A DNA stretch of 64,000 bases. It comes from Clostridiales bacterium 1_7_47FAA. GTDB taxonomy: Bacteria > Bacillota > Clostridia > Lachnospirales > Lachnospiraceae. How positions within the stretch are numbered: position 1 is the stretch's first letter; each line of letters starts with the position of its first letter. The position numbers and the translations under genes were made by a program. Of this stretch, positions 16,727-24,936 are shown in pieces. The notes under the pieces were generated by a model. That model saw nothing but the letters and a program-made list of their open reading frames with translations. It was not told the DNA's origin and did no database searches. The stretch spans positions 1,349,082 to 1,413,081 of the forward strand of contig DS990260.1 in assembly GCA_000155435.1 (NCBI GenBank), read 5' to 3'.

Positions 16727-17113
16727 TCATACTTCCATTACATAATATGCCAGTACACTAGACACTGTCAAAGTAAAAAAATTAGTGCTGCATATACTGA
16801 TAGTCACATAAGGATTATCAAGCTTCTGCTTCACATCAAGAATGACCCTCCGTATTGCGCTGAAATATGCTTCACTGTCCTCGTAAAGCACGGGATTGCG
16901 CGCAGCTATGATTCTTAGCCCCTGGCTGTCCGTACCGCACTCATCCCTTATGTCACAGATTAATTCCAGGTGTTCAATCACGCCGTTTATAAACACCCCG
17001 CAGCGTTCATTTTCTTTGATAGCAGCATTAATCCAAATCCTTTTTACTTCTTCTATGCCGAATCTTTTATCACCTATGCTGTAAAAGTTAATGATATACC
17101 GCTCAGTTATCAT
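16727..17113 (-). CDS. hypothetical 128-residue protein
   Basis: I do not recognise this protein. It has no signal peptide or clear membrane span, mixed alpha/beta character and several cysteines (residues 38, 53 and 59 region). It lies 60 nt downstream of the AEC transporter gene on the same strand and ends just before a terminator, so it may be the second gene of that unit. Base composition is more AT-rich than its neighbours. ATG 17113 is not preceded by a strong ribosome-binding site. Confidence 0.5.
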   Translation of the reverse strand: MITERYIINFYSIGDKRFGIEEVKRIWINAAIKENERCGVFINGVIEHLELICDIRDECGTDSQGLRIIAARNPVLYEDSEAYFSAIRRVILDVKQKLDNPYVTISICSTNFFTLTVSSVLAYYVMEV

Positions 17114-17172
17114 CTTTTCAGCCTTTTTTATTATATATATTGCTGTCCCGTCTGATTTATTCAGGCAGCCGT

Positions 17173-18084
17173 TTATAAAATCACCAGGAGGGTTCCCGTA
17201 ATCAGCACAATACTGATTACAATGGAGATTGAATTAATTGCGCTTGACAGTCCGATATCCCCTCTCAAATCCGCGGTAAAGGCCGGAGCTGCAGATGCGA
17301 TGGGGCTGAGGGCCAGTATGGTCAGGGCCTGTCTGTACTCCAGTCCAAAGGGCAGAAGGAAATAAAAGGCCGCTGCCAGCGCTATGGAAACAGCATACCG
17401 TATAGACAGTATTGTTATGATTTTTCCCATCCGGCTTTTATCCAAGGTCATCTTAAATCCAACGCCCAGCATGAGCATTGCCATAAATGCATTTCCATTG
17501 GCAATGATCCCGGTAAATGAAACCACAGGCGCTGGCAGGGTCAGATGCAGTAAGGACAGGATGGTCATCAGCAGATATGCATCAAACGGCACGGATAATA
17601 ACAGGGTCTTTATGATGGGCATGACGCTGAACTTATTCTTCTCCCCCTTAGCCATTACAGCCACGCTGTAAGCGCCTCCCAGACAGACCAGCGCATTGCC
17701 TGAGTCAAACAGGCTGGTGGCAACCACCCCCATGGGTCCTAAAAAGCCCTGGGCAAAGGGCATGGTGAAGTTCCCTATATTATATCCGGAAAGATTGACG
17801 ATATTAAATGCCTTTTCCCCGCCGCTTTTACCTGCGCTGATCAAGAACGCAATGCCAACCAGCAGGACTCCGCCGCCCAGTCCCAGCATGCTCATGAGCA
17901 GCATGGACGGTTTCAGGTCAATTCCGGTAAAATTCGTCACGATGGCTGCCGGAAGCGTGATCTTCAGCACAATCCTGGACAACACATAAAAATCTTCCTC
18001 TTTAAAAAATCCTTTTCTTCTCAGCATATACCCCATTATGATAATAGCCACAAAGGAGCCTGCCTTCATAAGTATCTCTGTCAT
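17173..18084 (-). CDS. AEC (auxin efflux carrier) family transporter
   Basis: A 303-residue membrane protein with about ten hydrophobic segments in the inverted-repeat arrangement of the AEC family. Typical pieces are MGYMLRRKGFFKEEDF after TM1, ITLPAAIVTNF, and SGYNIGNFTMPFAQGFLG at the crossover region. Bacterial members move malonate, malate or other organic anions; the substrate here is unknown. Start at ATG 18084, where AGGG lies 8 nt upstream and the protein begins MTEILMKAG; ATG 18099 has no site. The upstream region holds a 27-bp repeat array. Confidence 0.88.
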   Translation of the reverse strand: MTEILMKAGSFVAIIIMGYMLRRKGFFKEEDFYVLSRIVLKITLPAAIVTNFTGIDLKPSMLLMSMLGLGGGVLLVGIAFLISAGKSGGEKAFNIVNLSGYNIGNFTMPFAQGFLGPMGVVATSLFDSGNALVCLGGAYSVAVMAKGEKNKFSVMPIIKTLLLSVPFDAYLLMTILSLLHLTLPAPVVSFTGIIANGNAFMAMLMLGVGFKMTLDKSRMGKIITILSIRYAVSIALAAAFYFLLPFGLEYRQALTILALSPIASAAPAFTADLRGDIGLSSAINSISIVISIVLITGTLLVIL

Positions 18085-18232
18085 GCCTGTTTCCCTCATC
18101 CATTTTCAAGTTATGCCTGAACGCACGATATGTACTATAGCAGAATTCGCCCCCAACCACAACCCATATTCATCCACAAATTTCACCTTTTCCGTATTTT
18201 CTTCCGCTGTTCCATTTCCCTGTCCTTCCTGC

Positions 18233-18424
18233 ATTGGCCTGTCATATCCCTGCCCCTGCTTCGGCCTGCCATATCCCTGCCCCTGCTTCGGCCTGCCATA
18301 CCCCTGCCCCTGCTTCGGCCTGTCATATCCCTGCCCCTGCTTCGGCCTGCCATACCCCTGCCCCTCCTGCTTCGGCCTGCCATACCCCTGCCTCTGCTTT
18401 GGCCTGCCATCTGCGTCCTTCCAT
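18233..18424. repeat. 27-bp minisatellite, seven units
   Basis: Copies of TTCGGCCTGCCATATCCC plus TGCCCCTGC begin at 18233, 18260, 18287, 18314, 18341, 18371 and 18398. One interval is 30 bp, because of a 3-bp insertion. The stretch 18100-18548 between dctM and the AEC gene otherwise shows nothing. On the minus strand the array lies in an open frame (18438-18106, 110 codons) that would encode GYGRPKQGQ repeats, and all length changes are multiples of three. There is no ribosome-binding site, so I do not call a gene; a real small repeat protein cannot be excluded. Confidence 0.85.
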
Positions 18425-18548
18425 CTACAGCCTTCCATCTACAAACATGCCGCACAAAAAAATCTGCCGCCCGCCGCACATGACCTGCAGCAGACGGCAA
18501 TATTTCCCAGCCCGAATGAATCAGATTCAAATCCCAATCAGCCTTCCA

Positions 18549-19856
18549 TCACACATACCCCAGCAGTCCCGGCAGCCACATGGACAGGATCGGAACATAG
18601 GAGACAAGGAGCAGCACAATGAATATGGCGGCAAAATAATAAAGCAGCGGCTTAATCACATTTTCAATCTTGCTCTTACCCACCTTAACGCCTACAAACA
18701 GCGTGGTTCCCACCGGCGGTGTGATGGTGCCGATACACAGATTGAATATCATCATGATACCGAAATGCACGGTGTTCATCCCCAGGGCCTGGCAGATAGG
18801 CAGGAAGATAGGGGTGAAGATCAGGCAGGCAGGCGTCATGTCCATGAATGTACCGATGATCAGAAGCAGGATATTGATGATGAAAAGAATCACATACCTG
18901 TTGTTGCTGATTCCCAGCATGGCCTCGGACACGGCAGAAGGTATCCCCGTAAATGCCATGACCCAGCTCATGATACTGGACACTCCGATAAGGAAAATGA
19001 TGATACCGGTCATCTCCGCGCTGTCCAGGAAAATCTTAGGCAGCTCGGAAAGCTTGATTGACTTGTAGAAAAACAGCGACAGGATCAGGCTGTACACAAC
19101 AGCCACCACACTTCCCTCCGTGGCCGTGAAGATGCCGCTTATGATTCCTCCGATTACAATCACAATCATGAGAAGACACGGGATTGCCTGGAAGAATACC
19201 TTAACCTTTTCTCCGGCGCTGTATTTAACCGTACTGCGGTATCCCTTCTTCTTAGCAAAATAAAAGATTACAGCCATACAGGCCAGTCCCCAGAGGATTC
19301 CGGGGATATACCCTGCCATGAACAGGGCTGCCACTGAGGTTCCACCGCTCACAAGGGAATAGGTAATCATGACGTTGCTGGGCGGAATCAGAAGTCCGGT
19401 GGGCGCCGTGGCAATATTGGCTGCCGCAGAGAAATCCCTGTCATAGCCCTCTTCCTCCTCAATCGGCCCGATGATGGAACCCATGGCAGACGCTGCCGCC
19501 GTACCGGAACCTGATATGGCGCCAAAGAGCATATTGGCAACCGCATTGGTGTGCGCCAGGGCGCCTGGAATATTTCCGGTGAACAGTTTTGCAAAATTAA
19601 TGAGACGGATGGCAATCCCGCCCTTGTTCATGATATTTCCAGCCAGGATAAAGAAAGGTATGGCCAGAAGGCTGAACACGGAAATGCCGGAAAATATCCT
19701 CTGTGCCCCGGTAAGCACGGCCGCTCCTGTATTCAGCACAGGAAGGATGGCACAGATGGACGACACGGCCAGGGCTACTGCAATGGGAACTCCGGCCAGA
19801 AGCATGATGACCAGCAACACTAATATAATCAATCCACAGGCAACTGCTATATTCAT
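18549..19856 (-). CDS. dctM: TRAP transporter large membrane subunit DctM
   Basis: A 435-residue DctM protein of normal length with about 12 membrane segments. Typical motifs include AISGSGTAAASAMGSII, LIPPSNVMITYSLVSGG and the C-terminal NLCIGTITPPVGTTLFVGVKVG. It forms the Na+-driven channel of a tripartite ATP-independent importer with DctQ and the binding protein DctP. It starts 3 nt after dctQ stops, with GAGGAGG inside the dctQ end, so translation is coupled. Order dctP-dctQ-dctM is standard. It closes its operon. Confidence 0.95.
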   Translation of the reverse strand: MNIAVACGLIILVLLVIMLLAGVPIAVALAVSSICAILPVLNTGAAVLTGAQRIFSGISVFSLLAIPFFILAGNIMNKGGIAIRLINFAKLFTGNIPGALAHTNAVANMLFGAISGSGTAAASAMGSIIGPIEEEEGYDRDFSAAANIATAPTGLLIPPSNVMITYSLVSGGTSVAALFMAGYIPGILWGLACMAVIFYFAKKKGYRSTVKYSAGEKVKVFFQAIPCLLMIVIVIGGIISGIFTATEGSVVAVVYSLILSLFFYKSIKLSELPKIFLDSAEMTGIIIFLIGVSSIMSWVMAFTGIPSAVSEAMLGISNNRYVILFIINILLLIIGTFMDMTPACLIFTPIFLPICQALGMNTVHFGIMMIFNLCIGTITPPVGTTLFVGVKVGKSKIENVIKPLLYYFAAIFIVLLLVSYVPILSMWLPGLLGYV

Positions 19857-19859
19857 CTC

Positions 19860-20357
19860 CTACACCTCCTCTTTCCCGCTGAAATCCCTGTGCAGCATAT
19901 CCGCCGCATTCATCAGGCTGAACAGCATGATCAGCACGCCCGCCACAGGCACGATCACATAGATGTATCCCATTGGCACCCTCAGGGATGCCGTGGTCTG
20001 GATCATGGTCAGTTTTGTAATGGAAATACCTCCGTATACCATGACAACGCCTGCAAATGCAAAGGTCAGTAAATCAATGGCCACCTCCAGGTATCTGCGG
20101 CCAGGCCCTGTAAACTTATCCGCCAGGAAGCCCATGCGCATGTGGTCCCGCTTGCCGAACACATAGGCGGAAGCCAGCAGGGCCATCCAAGTAAAGGAGT
20201 AGGTCAGAAGCTCCTCTGACACAGTGCTTGGGCGGTTAAAGAAATATCTTGTCACGATCTGATATGTGCCGATCAGGGTCATCAGGGCGAACAGGCAGGT
20301 AATCACAATCCCCAGGACCCGCATGATTCCGGCTCTTATTTTATGCATGTTCTCCAT
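19860..20357 (-). CDS. dctQ: TRAP transporter small membrane subunit DctQ
   Basis: A 165-residue protein with four membrane spans, the DctQ pattern (IVTRYFFNRPSTVSEELLTYSFTWMALLASAYVFGKRDHM is the family core, here cited as RYFFNRPSTVSEELL and FTWMALLASAYVF). Start at ATG 20357, one base after the dctP stop, with GGGAGG 8 nt upstream; an earlier ATG at 20384 lies inside dctP and is less likely. It partners DctM and couples binding protein to membrane channel. Confidence 0.93.
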   Translation of the reverse strand: MENMHKIRAGIMRVLGIVITCLFALMTLIGTYQIVTRYFFNRPSTVSEELLTYSFTWMALLASAYVFGKRDHMRMGFLADKFTGPGRRYLEVAIDLLTFAFAGVVMVYGGISITKLTMIQTTASLRVPMGYIYVIVPVAGVLIMLFSLMNAADMLHRDFSGKEEV

Positions 20358-20358
20358 C

Positions 20359-21384
20359 CTACTGTCCTCCCTTGGCTTTTTCATTTACTTCCTGGATATA
20401 AAGGTACAGGTCTGCAATCTTGGGATTTTCCTTCAGCATCTTCTCATGCAGGGGAAGCACCTTCTGCTTAAATGCATCCACATCCACATCGATGAATTCC
20501 ACACCCATGTCATTAACCGCAATCTGTTTTGCCTCCTCAATGCTCTTATCCCACTCCTCCATCTCGACCTGGGTGGAAAGAAGGGCCGCATCCTTGAAGA
20601 TCTGGTACTCCTCAGGATCCAGGCCCTGAAGGAATTTGAGGTTTGCCACCAGCATGTCCGGCACCATCTGGTGTTTATTGTAAGCATAATATTTTGCAAC
20701 CTCGCCGTGCTTGTTGTTGGTAAGGGCCAGCTCATTGTTCTCAGCCCCGTCAATCACGCCCTGCTGGATGGCCGTATACACTTCCCCGAAGCCCATGGGC
20801 GCCGCGGCCGCTCCAAAGGCATTGACCATGGCAACGCTGGCCGGGCTTTGCTGTACCCTTATTTTCTTACCCTTAAGGTCCTCAGGGGTGCGGATGGGCG
20901 TCTTGGCGTAAAAGTTCCTGGTCCCCGCATTATACCAGGTCACAACCCGGAACCCGGCCTCATCCGTGGACTCATACACCTGCTCCATGTAATCCGTATC
21001 CTGCATCACGGACTTATACACATCCTCGGAGTCAAAGAGGTAGGGCATGCTGAAAATCTCATACACGCCTGCAAATGTCTCCAGGTTGGCGGTTCCTGCC
21101 ACCACAAAATCAATGGCTCCTGTCTGGGTCAGCTCAATCGCCTTCTGGGCAGAACCCAGGATCTCATTGGGGAATATCTGTACCTCGTACTTGTCCCCCA
21201 GACGTTCCTCCACATATTCCTTGAATGCAAGCAATCCTATGTGCTCGGGATGTGTCTCCGACTGTGCATGGGATATACGGATGATCCGTTTCCCGGAAGT
21301 CACGGAACCACAGCCCATAAGGCCTGCCGCCACAGCGGCAGACAGCATGACGGCCGTCATTTTCTTTATGAATTTCCTCACCAT
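20359..21384 (-). CDS. dctP: TRAP transporter solute-binding lipoprotein DctP
   Basis: A 341-residue binding protein with a lipoprotein signal (MVRKFIKKMTAVML, lipobox LMGC), so it is tethered outside the membrane. DctP-family marks are ISHAQSETHPEHIGLLAFKE, PNEILGSAQKAIELTQTG, the conserved arginine in TPEDLKGKKIRVQ, and GAENNELALTNNKHGEVAKYY. Such proteins bind C4-dicarboxylates, sugar acids and uronates. Given the uronate genes 5-10 kb away, a hexuronate or aldonate substrate is plausible but unproven. The two-component pair just upstream probably regulates it. Confidence 0.94.
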   Translation of the reverse strand: MVRKFIKKMTAVMLSAAVAAGLMGCGSVTSGKRIIRISHAQSETHPEHIGLLAFKEYVEERLGDKYEVQIFPNEILGSAQKAIELTQTGAIDFVVAGTANLETFAGVYEIFSMPYLFDSEDVYKSVMQDTDYMEQVYESTDEAGFRVVTWYNAGTRNFYAKTPIRTPEDLKGKKIRVQQSPASVAMVNAFGAAAAPMGFGEVYTAIQQGVIDGAENNELALTNNKHGEVAKYYAYNKHQMVPDMLVANLKFLQGLDPEEYQIFKDAALLSTQVEMEEWDKSIEEAKQIAVNDMGVEFIDVDVDAFKQKVLPLHEKMLKENPKIADLYLYIQEVNEKAKGGQ

Positions 21385-21425
21385 TTTCCATTCCTTTCCC
21401 TTTATACGGCAAATGTTCCATACAA

Positions 21426-21457
21426 TCTGTACTTATTCTGGTCTGTACTTATTCTGG
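21426..21457. repeat. perfect tandem 16-mer upstream of dctP
   Basis: TCTGTACTTATTCTGG occurs twice head to tail (21426-21441 and 21442-21457), 42-73 bp before the dctP start. The spacing and direct orientation suit an AraC-type response regulator such as the one encoded next door. Nothing else is evident in 21385-21659. Confidence 0.5.
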
Positions 21458-21659
21458 ACTGAAATCCTCCATACCATACCGCATAAAAAGAAACCCCGCA
21501 GCTGTACAATCCAGAATTCATTAAGGTTTTGGCGCCTTCCTTAACACTTTCTTAATTATATAGCCCGGGGCATTTAATTTGTACCGTAAAAGTTTGTCAT
21601 TGGGGAAGAAGATTTTGTCATTTTATTAACAAGGCCAGGGGGACATTTCCAAACACACC

Positions 21660-22715
21660 CTAATGCTGCGTCCGGCTGTCCCTGTACTCCGAAGGGATCA
21701 TGCCTGTAATCCGCTTGAAAACCTTGGCAAAATAATTGGAATCATAATATCCCACCTGCATTCCCACATCCTTCACGCTGATATTCCGGTTCTTCAAAAG
21801 CTTCTTTGCCTCGTTCACCCGGAAATTAGTCAGATAGGAGGTAAAATTCTGGTCAAAGCACTGTTTAAACAATTTGCAGAAATACGCATCCGAATAATTC
21901 ATCACCCTTGCAGCATCCTGCATGGAAATCTCCTTCATGTAATTATTCCGTATATACTCCCGCATGGTTTCTGCTGCCTGGGCCATGCGGGCGGCTCCCG
22001 CGTCCTCCAGGCCATGACCGCTCTGTGGGATTGTGTCCGAACGCCCGGATCCATCCCCCATCCCGGCCGCAGTCCCCGGTGCATCCCCAAATGGGATTCC
22101 CGGTGCATCTCCCTCCTGGATTCCCGGTGCAAATCCCTCCTGGGTTCCCAGTGCAAATCCCTTCTGGGTTCCCGGTGCAAATCCCTCCTGGGTTCCCAGT
22201 GCACCTCCCTCCTGGATTCCCGGCGCACCTCCCTCCTGGGTTCCCGGCACGTTCCCGCCCAGGCCCACCGGTATGTGCCCATCCGGGACCGTCCCCGCAG
22301 CCAAGCCGGATTCCCGCGCCTTCTGTAACGCCCTGCGGTCCGTAAGACGCATGGCCTCCTCCATCACCGACACCAGCTCATCCTCGTCACAGGGCTTTAA
22401 AAGATAGTCCAGGGCACGGATTACGATTGCCCTTTTGGCATAGGCAAAATCATCATAGGCTGTCAGGAAAATGATGACGCAGTCCTCATCCATTCCCCGG
22501 ATGTGCTCCGCCGCCTCCGCCCCGTTCATTTCCGGCATGGAAATATCCATGATCACGATCTGGCTCCGCTCCCTCTTAAACACCTCCAGGGCATCCGCTC
22601 CATTGACAGCCTCGCTGATTGCCAGGCTGTCCCCAAAATGCTTCACAAGCCGTTTTGCCAGCGCCATCCGCTCAATCTGTTCATCGTCCGCCAGCAATAT
22701 GCGATATCTGTTCAT
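21660..22715 (-). CDS. AraC-type response regulator (YesN family) with repeat-built linker
   Basis: A 351-residue regulator. The receiver domain (residues 1-125) has the acidic pocket ADDEQ, the phospho-acceptor D57 in VIMDISMPEMNG, and the lysine of DYLLKPCDED. The C-terminal AraC DNA-binding domain (about 250-345) has MNYSDAYFCKLFKQCF and DVGMQVGYYDSNYFAKVFKRITGMIPSEYR. Between them lies a glycine/proline-rich linker of eight 8-residue repeats (PGTQEGGA type), encoded by a 24-bp minisatellite. It overlaps the kinase gene by 4 nt, forming a two-component pair that probably activates dctPQM. Confidence 0.92.
   Translation of the reverse strand: MNRYRILLADDEQIERMALAKRLVKHFGDSLAISEAVNGADALEVFKRERSQIVIMDISMPEMNGAEAAEHIRGMDEDCVIIFLTAYDDFAYAKRAIVIRALDYLLKPCDEDELVSVMEEAMRLTDRRALQKARESGLAAGTVPDGHIPVGLGGNVPGTQEGGAPGIQEGGALGTQEGFAPGTQKGFALGTQEGFAPGIQEGDAPGIPFGDAPGTAAGMGDGSGRSDTIPQSGHGLEDAGAARMAQAAETMREYIRNNYMKEISMQDAARVMNYSDAYFCKLFKQCFDQNFTSYLTNFRVNEAKKLLKNRNISVKDVGMQVGYYDSNYFAKVFKRITGMIPSEYRDSRTQH
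22072..22263. repeat. 24-bp tandem array coding the regulator linker
   Basis: Eight 24-bp units (22072, 22096, 22120, 22144, 22168, 22192, 22216, 22240) vary around GTTCCCGGTGCAAATCCCTC plus CTGG. Because 24 is a multiple of three, unit gain or loss would lengthen or shorten the linker without breaking the frame. Confidence 0.9.
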
Positions 22716-24199
22716 ACTTCATCCTTTCCGTTCAGGTCTTCCCCTGTGAATGCCATCTGCACCACCGTACCGCAGCCCTTGCAGCTGTACAGGAACATTT
22801 CCCCATCCTTATACATGCCGTGAAGCCTCCGGTAAATATTGCCAAGCCCCACCCCGGCCGCCTTCTCATCCCCGGTCCTAAGCGCTTCCCGTATCTCCTG
22901 AAGCCGTCCCTCTTCCATCCCAAGCCCGGTATCCGCCACGGATATCCACAGCCGCCTCCCCTCCATCCAGGACCGTATGTGGATCTTCCCGCCCTGGCTT
23001 CTGGGTGAGATGCCATACTTGATGGAATTTTCCACCAGCGGCTGGAGCGCAAAGGAGGGAACCAATAGTTCCAGCGTATCCGGATGGCAGTCGCAGGTAA
23101 ATGTAAGCCGCTGCCCAAACCGCATCTTCTGCAGGTACATATAATCCTGGATTATCTTAAGCTCCCGCTCCAGGGGCATGACCGAGTCCGATGATTTCAG
23201 ATTATAGCGGAACAGCCGTCCAAGGGCCGTTATCATTTTCTCCGTCGTATCCGCGTCCTCTATCTGGGCCGTGCTGGCAATCATGTTCAGGGTATTGAAC
23301 AGGAAATGGGGATTAATCTGGTTCTTCAGCATCTGAAGCCGCACCGCGTCCAGCTGCTTCTCCATCTCATGCTTTTCAGTCAGCGCCTCGATATAGCCCT
23401 TTGTGGACTCCTTCATGGTACAGAACGCCCTGACCAGGCTGGCAATCTCATCCTGTCCCTCTGCCTGGATATCCGGCCCAGTAAAATCATTTTCACCAAT
23501 GCGCCTTGAATCCTCCGCCAGTTCCACCACGGGCCGCACGATGCTGCGGTTCACCGAACGCTTCAGCCACCGCACCATGAGCAGGGCCGCCGTCCCCCAG
23601 AGCACGCTGATCGCAGGCACGACAATCAGCAGGGGCTGCTGCCTTTTATAGCTCTCATTCCCCATCTCAACCGTCATCTGTTCCAGGCGGCCCGCGTGGT
23701 TCTCCAGATATCCCTGGACGCGGTAGATGGTATACAGGCGGTCCATATACCCCTCGTCGCCCTCACGCATGTCCAGGAACCCATCCCTTTCCCTGGCATA
23801 GTTTTCATACATATTGAAAATGGACCAGGTCCTGGCATACCGGACCGCCCCGATCTTACTGTAATCAAAGCTCAGTCCCTCAAGTGCTGCTTCTGATTTA
23901 AGACACGCCTCATGAAACCGCTTCTGGTTTTCCTCCGTCCGGTCCCTGACCAGGGTCACAAACGCGCTGCTCTCCCCTGACATGGCGGACCAGAAGGACA
24001 GGGCCTGGGAATTATTCTGAAGCACTGTGTTAAATCCCTTCATGCCAAAGCCTGCAACCAGGATATTGGCCCCGATGGACAATATGACCACAATTGCAGC
24101 CGAACCAGCGATATAGCGCACCTTCCGTTCCAGGGAACAGGAAAGCCAGATGCGGCCAAAGAATCCCGGATTGCTTTTCTTATTCTGTTCCGTCTCCAC
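22712..24199 (-). CDS. YesM/LytS-type sensor histidine kinase
   Basis: A 495-residue membrane kinase: TM1 (YIAGSAAIVVILSIGANIL), an extracellular sensor of about 160 residues, TM2 (LLIVVPAISVLWGTAALLMV), a HAMP-like linker, then the His_kinase domain NQINPHFLFNTLNMIAST. The ATP-binding region has LVENSIKYGI, DTGLGMEEG and GVGLGNIYRRL. This is the usual partner of AraC-type regulators for sugar uptake. The start is GTG 24199, with AGGAGG 6 nt upstream. The frame runs on to ATG 24325, but that gives a proline-rich non-homologous extension and no site. Its end overlaps the response regulator start (ATGA). Confidence 0.93.
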   Translation of the reverse strand: METEQNKKSNPGFFGRIWLSCSLERKVRYIAGSAAIVVILSIGANILVAGFGMKGFNTVLQNNSQALSFWSAMSGESSAFVTLVRDRTEENQKRFHEACLKSEAALEGLSFDYSKIGAVRYARTWSIFNMYENYARERDGFLDMREGDEGYMDRLYTIYRVQGYLENHAGRLEQMTVEMGNESYKRQQPLLIVVPAISVLWGTAALLMVRWLKRSVNRSIVRPVVELAEDSRRIGENDFTGPDIQAEGQDEIASLVRAFCTMKESTKGYIEALTEKHEMEKQLDAVRLQMLKNQINPHFLFNTLNMIASTAQIEDADTTEKMITALGRLFRYNLKSSDSVMPLERELKIIQDYMYLQKMRFGQRLTFTCDCHPDTLELLVPSFALQPLVENSIKYGISPRSQGGKIHIRSWMEGRRLWISVADTGLGMEEGRLQEIREALRTGDEKAAGVGLGNIYRRLHGMYKDGEMFLYSCKGCGTVVQMAFTGEDLNGKDEV

Positions 24200-24355
24200 A
24201 GCCCGCCTCCTTTCATCCTGAAAACATTCTATAATAGTTTGGTCTGTTTTGGAAGGGATAATCAAAAAAATGCCCGCCGGCCACGGCCACGGGGCCAAGC
24301 TGAAGGGCATCTGTCTGGTTCTCATCTGTCTGGTTCTCTGATTTGTCCGGCCAAG

Positions 24356-24574
24356 TTACAGCTTCTGGTCCTCATCCGAGGCCACATAGGTTGCGATATT
24401 CTCTATATCGCAATTCAGTATCCTGCACAAATCATTCACTGTCTTCATGGAAATATCCTTGTTGTGCTTCAGTCTGTGAAGCGTACTGTCCGACACATGA
24501 TGATGTTTGGTAAGGGTATACCAGTTTTCCTCCGATTTTTCCAGAGTCTTCCAAAAGGGTGAATAATCTATCAT
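24356..24574 (-). CDS. small XRE-type helix-turn-helix protein
   Basis: A 72-residue protein with a Cro/C1-type fold covering nearly its whole length: WYTLTKHHHVSDSTLHRLKH is the HTH, followed by ISMKTVNDLCRILNCDIENIATY, the standard third and fourth helices. It is probably a stand-alone DNA-binding regulator. It faces away from the 65-residue gene at 24715, and the 140-bp gap contains the perfect palindrome AGATATTGAATATCT (24629-24643), a plausible operator. No phage genes are near. Confidence 0.85.
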   Translation of the reverse strand: MIDYSPFWKTLEKSEENWYTLTKHHHVSDSTLHRLKHNKDISMKTVNDLCRILNCDIENIATYVASDEDQKL

Positions 24575-24628
24575 CTTTTACTCCTATGTAATTGGTCTGT
24601 TTGATAGATTAAGCATAAAATAGATTTC

Positions 24629-24643
24629 AGATATTGAATATCT
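24629..24643. promoter_or_regulatory. palindromic candidate operator between XRE gene and 24715 gene
   Basis: AGATATTGAATATCT is a perfect 7-1-7 inverted repeat in the shared upstream region of two divergent small genes, one of them an HTH regulator. Confidence 0.4.
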
Positions 24644-24714
24644 TCGCAATTACGAATATACTATAGGTATTAGGATGTATAAATTACATATATTGGAAAT
24701 AGAAAGGCAGGTAA

Positions 24715-24912
24715 ATGACGATGGATTATTTTACGGATGAAAAAATCAAACAATTACTGGATGACGAGGAGGTGGTGAAACGCCTGATTGATTTCGTCTC
24801 CATGGACGGGGCAGCCTACTTTGAGGAGGTCCGTTCCAACCTCTCCCCAAAAGACCTGGAAGCGTATCTGGAAGAAAATCCGGATGAACGGATTTATCTT
24901 AAAAAAGAATAG
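24715..24912 (+). CDS. small acidic protein of unknown function
   Basis: A 65-residue, strongly charged helical protein (DYFTDEKIKQLLDDEEVVKR, and LSPKDLEAYLEENPDERIYL). I do not recognise it. A GGCAGGT lies just before ATG 24715 and is better spaced for the in-frame ATG 24721. It is divergent from the XRE gene; the pairing could be a regulator and target, and nothing in the sequence shows a toxin. Confidence 0.6.
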   Translation: MTMDYFTDEKIKQLLDDEEVVKRLIDFVSMDGAAYFEEVRSNLSPKDLEAYLEENPDERIYLKKE

Positions 24913-24914
24913 AA

Positions 24915-24936
24915 CGGCTTGTCATATGACAAACCG
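24915..24936. terminator. bidirectional hairpin between convergent genes
   Basis: CGGCTTGTCATATGACAAACCG folds into a near-perfect hairpin with the core palindrome TTGTCATATGACAA. It spans the 9-bp gap between the 24715 gene and gntR and includes the gntR stop. T-runs are weak on the plus side and good on the minus side. Confidence 0.6.

Noticed and set aside
18106-18438. Minus-strand frame encoding GYGRPKQGQ repeats as a gene
   Set aside because: No ribosome-binding site at the ATG and the coding pattern is explained by the 27-bp repeat; kept only as a note because length changes are multiples of three.
24356-24912. Toxin-antitoxin pair
   Set aside because: The genes are divergent rather than in one operon, and the acidic protein has no toxin motif; only a regulator-target relation is supported.
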